Below are positions 49,775 to 52,200 of a stretch of DNA of 52,200 bases, in pieces; the first letter of the stretch is position 1, and each line of letters starts with the position of its first letter. A program made the translations under genes and the position numbers. The stretch is from JBDKLC01 sp040384865 (lineage in GTDB: Bacteria > Patescibacteriota > Minisyncoccia > Phycocordibacterales > CAIZLB01), in assembly GCA_040384865.1 (NCBI GenBank), contig JAZKIM010000001.1, positions 1 to 52,200 of the forward strand, written 5' to 3'. The notes under the pieces are model-generated. The model made no database searches and was not told the DNA's origin. It saw only the letters and a list, made by a program, of their open reading frames with translations.

Positions 49775-50515
49775 TCAATAGATTCTGACATCTTCAATAT
49801 CGGTAAAGATGAATACCGATTTCATTTCCTGAATAATGCGGGCTGGTGTTTCTGCTAAACTTCCCTCTTTTGCCAATGCCTTTTCAAGCACATCACGTTT
49901 TTCTTCACCCCTAACATAGAGCAATGGGAAATCCACAATACGCAAGAGAGGAAAGGTAGTTGTTACTCGGAGGGGTTGATCGCTCTTTCTTCCAGCGTCA
50001 AGATGAGCAACAAACCGATCTCCGTCAAACCGTTTAGCGAAATCATCATCAGACATTATCCCAGGAATAATTCCTGCAATGTGGCCATCTTGTCCTATCC
50101 CATAAAGGGCGACAATGATTCCTTTTGGAAATTCCTTCCGCCAGTCATTAATATTCTTCTCAAAACGTTCAGAGTGACCAGTGATCGTTTCATCACCATA
50201 AATTTGAGTATCTATACAGAACGCATCGACGCTAATAAGATCATTATAAAATGAAGTCGATTGGAGGTTTGAAAAGTTATTCTCGAGAATATCGTCAGTA
50301 AAGCGTTCATCTGTAACTGTTACCGTGATGTGCGAACCAAGATACTGAGGGTTGATATGATTGAGTACAGCAAGTGCTGAGCCACCGGCGAGCATGAGAA
50401 GAAGCGGCCGACCATGATGGACAGCCAGGAGATCACTTATACAATGACCCGCCGCTTCGGCAGGACTGCCCGATGATTCAATGGTGATATCCTTGATTTG
50501 TTTTAGTGGCGTCAT
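49775..50515 (-). CDS. pgl: 6-phosphogluconolactonase-like protein
   Basis: A 246-aa member of the 6-phosphogluconolactonase/NagB-type sugar-phosphate isomerase family. LMLAGGSALAVLNH near 40-53, VTDERFTDDILENN near 67-80 and YGIGQDGHIAGIIPG near 138-152 with the catalytic His are the classical blocks. It would hydrolyse 6-phosphogluconolactone in the oxidative pentose phosphate branch; zwf and gnd are not in the window. A glucosamine-6-P deaminase role is less likely given the TDERF and DGHIAG forms. Confidence 0.85.
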   Translation of the reverse strand: MTPLKQIKDITIESSGSPAEAAGHCISDLLAVHHGRPLLLMLAGGSALAVLNHINPQYLGSHITVTVTDERFTDDILENNFSNLQSTSFYNDLISVDAFCIDTQIYGDETITGHSERFEKNINDWRKEFPKGIIVALYGIGQDGHIAGIIPGIMSDDDFAKRFDGDRFVAHLDAGRKSDQPLRVTTTFPLLRIVDFPLLYVRGEEKRDVLEKALAKEGSLAETPARIIQEMKSVFIFTDIEDVRIY

Positions 50516-50559
50516 AAGTAGCGATACTTTACTCTTTTATAGGAAATTTGGAAAGTGTA

Positions 50560-50612
50560 GTTGAAAAAAACAAAAAACAGCATCTTGTGATACTGTTTTT
50601 TGTTTTTTCAAC
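50560..50612 (-). terminator. Terminator after pyruvate kinase
   Basis: A long A/T-rich hairpin: 50560-50580 pairs with 50593-50612 (one bulged A) around a 12-nt loop. It lies 10 bp past the pyk stop and has T-runs on the minus strand. Confidence 0.75.
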
Positions 50613-50622
50613 TAGTTTTTCT

Positions 50623-52041
50623 TTAAAGAGTCTCAACCATCAAAACGTTTGATTCCGTAACCTTACCAAAGGGGATCCCTGAGACCACCACAACCTTGTC
50701 TCCTTTCCTAATGAGCTTTTCCTTAACAAGTACTGGACGAATATGTTTCAGCGCATCATCAAGAGATTTGAACTTACTAATCATGATTGGGTAACAACCG
50801 AAGAAAAGACATGCCTGCTGATATGTCGAGGAGTTTGGAGTGATAACAAGTATAGGCTTCGGGCCTCGGTGTCGAGCTGTCATTCGAGCACCATATCCAT
50901 ATTCCGTAAGTGCAACGACATACTTCGCGTCAACTCGTTCAGCAGTCTTTACTGCTGATGAGCAAATTGCCTCACCGATAGCAAGATGATGGCCTTTGTC
51001 ACCATTCAAAAGTTGCTTGTGAAGGTGATCATTTTCAACTCGAAGTGCAACTCGTGTCATAACGTCAACACACTCAATTGGAAACTTACCAAGAGTCGCT
51101 TCTTCTGAAAGCATGATCGCATCAGTACCATCAAGAATAGCATTGGCAATATCAGAAACTTCAGCTCGCGTAGGTACTGGAGACTGAATCATTGATTCGA
51201 GCATCTGAGTCGCAGTGACAACTGGCTTTCCGGCTGCATTACACTTCTTAATGATCATCTTTTGAATAAGCGGTACATTCTCTGCTCCGATCTCCACAGC
51301 CAAGTCACCTCGGGCAACCATAATAGAATCTGAAAGTCGGATGATTTCATCAATATTTTCAACAGCTTCTTCTGTTTCGATTTTAGACATAATGAGCGCC
51401 TTTGACTTTGCTTTATCTAAAATTTCACGAAGCTCGATAACATCTTCTGGTCGTCGAACAAACGAAAATGCCATGATATCTACTTTGTTTTTAATACCAA
51501 ACGCAATATCCTTCTTGTCCTTATCAGTAAGAGAACTAACCTTAAGATATGCACCCGGGAGGTTCACACCTCGTCTGCCCTTTGTATCACCACCAACAAT
51601 GATCTTACATTTTATTTCCTTCCCTTTTATTTCAACTACTTCAAATTTCTTCTTTCCATCATCAACCATAATGAAATTGCCTGGCTTTAACTCCAAGTGA
51701 AGTGTCGGATAGTTGATATGGACACGCTTCTCATCACCCACAATCTTTTCTGGTGTAAGAGTGATAAAGTCTCCTGCCTTGAGTTGAACTCGTTCTTGAT
51801 AGAATTCACCAATGCGAAACTTAGGGCCAGAGAGATCTTGCATAATAGCCGCAGGAATTCCAGTCTTTTTAATCGCCTTCTTGAGATTGTCGACTTTCTT
51901 CTGGTGTTCAGGAAAATCTCCATGAGAGAAATTCATACGCATAACATTCATACCGGCTTTGAGCATCCGAGCGAGCTGTTCTTCGCTTTCGGTCACTGGA
52001 CCGATGGTTGCTACAATCTTTGTCTTCTTTCCTAAGTGCAT
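50623..52041 (-). CDS. pyk: Pyruvate kinase
   Basis: A 472-aa enzyme that makes pyruvate and ATP from phosphoenolpyruvate. Residues 1-70 and 165-345 form the TIM barrel: TKIVATIGP at 7-15, MNFSHG near 36-41, DLSGPKFRIG near 69-78, and the active-site signature around IMSKIETEEAVENI (catalytic Lys). MVARGDLAVEIG and ATQMLESM follow. The beta-barrel B domain lies at about 72-165 and the C-terminal domain at about 350-472 is complete. It ends the glycolytic set seen in the window. Confidence 0.97.
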   Translation of the reverse strand: MHLGKKTKIVATIGPVTESEEQLARMLKAGMNVMRMNFSHGDFPEHQKKVDNLKKAIKKTGIPAAIMQDLSGPKFRIGEFYQERVQLKAGDFITLTPEKIVGDEKRVHINYPTLHLELKPGNFIMVDDGKKKFEVVEIKGKEIKCKIIVGGDTKGRRGVNLPGAYLKVSSLTDKDKKDIAFGIKNKVDIMAFSFVRRPEDVIELREILDKAKSKALIMSKIETEEAVENIDEIIRLSDSIMVARGDLAVEIGAENVPLIQKMIIKKCNAAGKPVVTATQMLESMIQSPVPTRAEVSDIANAILDGTDAIMLSEEATLGKFPIECVDVMTRVALRVENDHLHKQLLNGDKGHHLAIGEAICSSAVKTAERVDAKYVVALTEYGYGARMTARHRGPKPILVITPNSSTYQQACLFFGCYPIMISKFKSLDDALKHIRPVLVKEKLIRKGDKVVVVSGIPFGKVTESNVLMVETL

Positions 52042-52126
52042 ATTGGTGATAATTATCTTTAAATATTAATAAATTCTACGCGACAGAGGTTTGCCAAAAA
52101 AAATAAGCCAACCGCCGCCGTTCGGG

Positions 52127-52199
52127 TGCGAGTAGTAGGATTCGAACCTACGACCCCATCAGTATCAGTGATGTGCTCTACCAACTGAGCTATACTCGC
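52127..52199 (-). tRNA. tRNA-Ile (GAT)
   Basis: A 73-nt cloverleaf on the minus strand. Acceptor GCGAGTA pairs with TACTCGC (7 bp), the D-arm is GCTC...GAGC, the anticodon stem CATCA/TGATG holds the loop CTGATAC with anticodon GAT, and the T-arm is GTAGG-TTCGAAT-CCTAC. The discriminator base is A. CCA is not encoded (CCC follows), so the end must be added enzymatically. Confidence 0.93.
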
Positions 52200-52200
52200 A

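Noticed and set aside
1..52200. Alternative genetic code (UGA read as Gly)
   Set aside because: All recognised genes end at expected positions with TAA, TAG or TGA, no in-frame UGA is needed, and RF1 alone does not indicate recoding.

Overview
The window reads as a chromosome fragment of a Patescibacteria/CPR bacterium, most likely of Parcubacteria type. The reasons are the reduced gene set (glycolysis plus non-oxidative pentose phosphate enzymes, translation and secretion housekeeping, almost no biosynthesis), a transketolase split into two polypeptides, a giant repeat-rich surface protein ending in a Peptidase_S74 domain, a type IV pilin, a TraG/VirD4-like ATPase without other conjugation genes, a MYG1-family protein, and very few Shine-Dalgarno sites. 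Reading frames are intact with TGA as stop and RF1 is present, so genetic code 11 applies. No phylogenetic test was possible here, so the placement is an inference.

Layout. (1) 1-1.6 kb, plus strand: a small membrane protein, a type IV pilin-like protein and shikimate dehydrogenase. (2) 1.6-14.7 kb, nearly all minus strand: a short isopropylmalate/homocitrate-synthase-like protein, prfA, rpmE, a secreted coiled-coil lytic transglycosylase, rplY, an FAD-linked oxidase, class II aldolase, (plus strand) a PfkB sugar kinase, a DUF1653 protein, the two transketolase halves with a 56-aa membrane peptide between them, a ribulose-phosphate epimerase-like protein, rpiB and gap. (3) 14.7-21.6 kb, minus: one giant S74 surface protein, artificially broken by a 10-N scaffold gap at 19060-19069. 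(4) 21.6-29.6 kb, minus: gatB, obg, a MYG1-like protein, an AI-2E-family membrane protein, a LysE-family exporter and secA. (5) 29.6-31.5 kb: an odd block with a strand switch, GC-richer orphan genes, a 28-aa Lys-rich peptide, a very AT-rich tract with a DnaA-box-like site, strong hairpins and a long structured inverted repeat. (6) 31.5-44.6 kb: a surface polysaccharide locus (O-antigen ligase/polymerase, flippase, at least seven glycosyltransferases including GT10- and GT11-type fucosyltransferases, a DUF268 protein and an OafA-type acyltransferase). (7) 44.6-52.2 kb, minus: TraG-like ATPase, DUF4015-type putative glycosidase, a small membrane protein, rsmI, radC, 6-phosphogluconolactonase-like protein, pyruvate kinase and tRNA-Ile(GAT).

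How it fits together: fba, gap and pyk with the split transketolase, rpe-like, rpiB, pgl-like and pfkB-family genes cover most of a fermentative sugar route built on glycolysis and the pentose phosphate interconversions. SecA exports the pilin, transglycosylase and S74 protein. The glycan locus would coat the cell, possibly with a fucosylated polymer. Both S74 protein and glycan are surface features expected of an episymbiont, though no host interaction can be read from DNA alone.

The strongest window-wide signal is regulatory: in at least 15 genes a -10 hexamer, often with an upstream TGn, ends only 6-9 nt before the start codon, which predicts leaderless mRNAs as the usual mode. The main exceptions are the two orphan genes of block 5: one has a strong AGGAGG site, the other a canonical -35/-10 promoter and an 80-nt leader.
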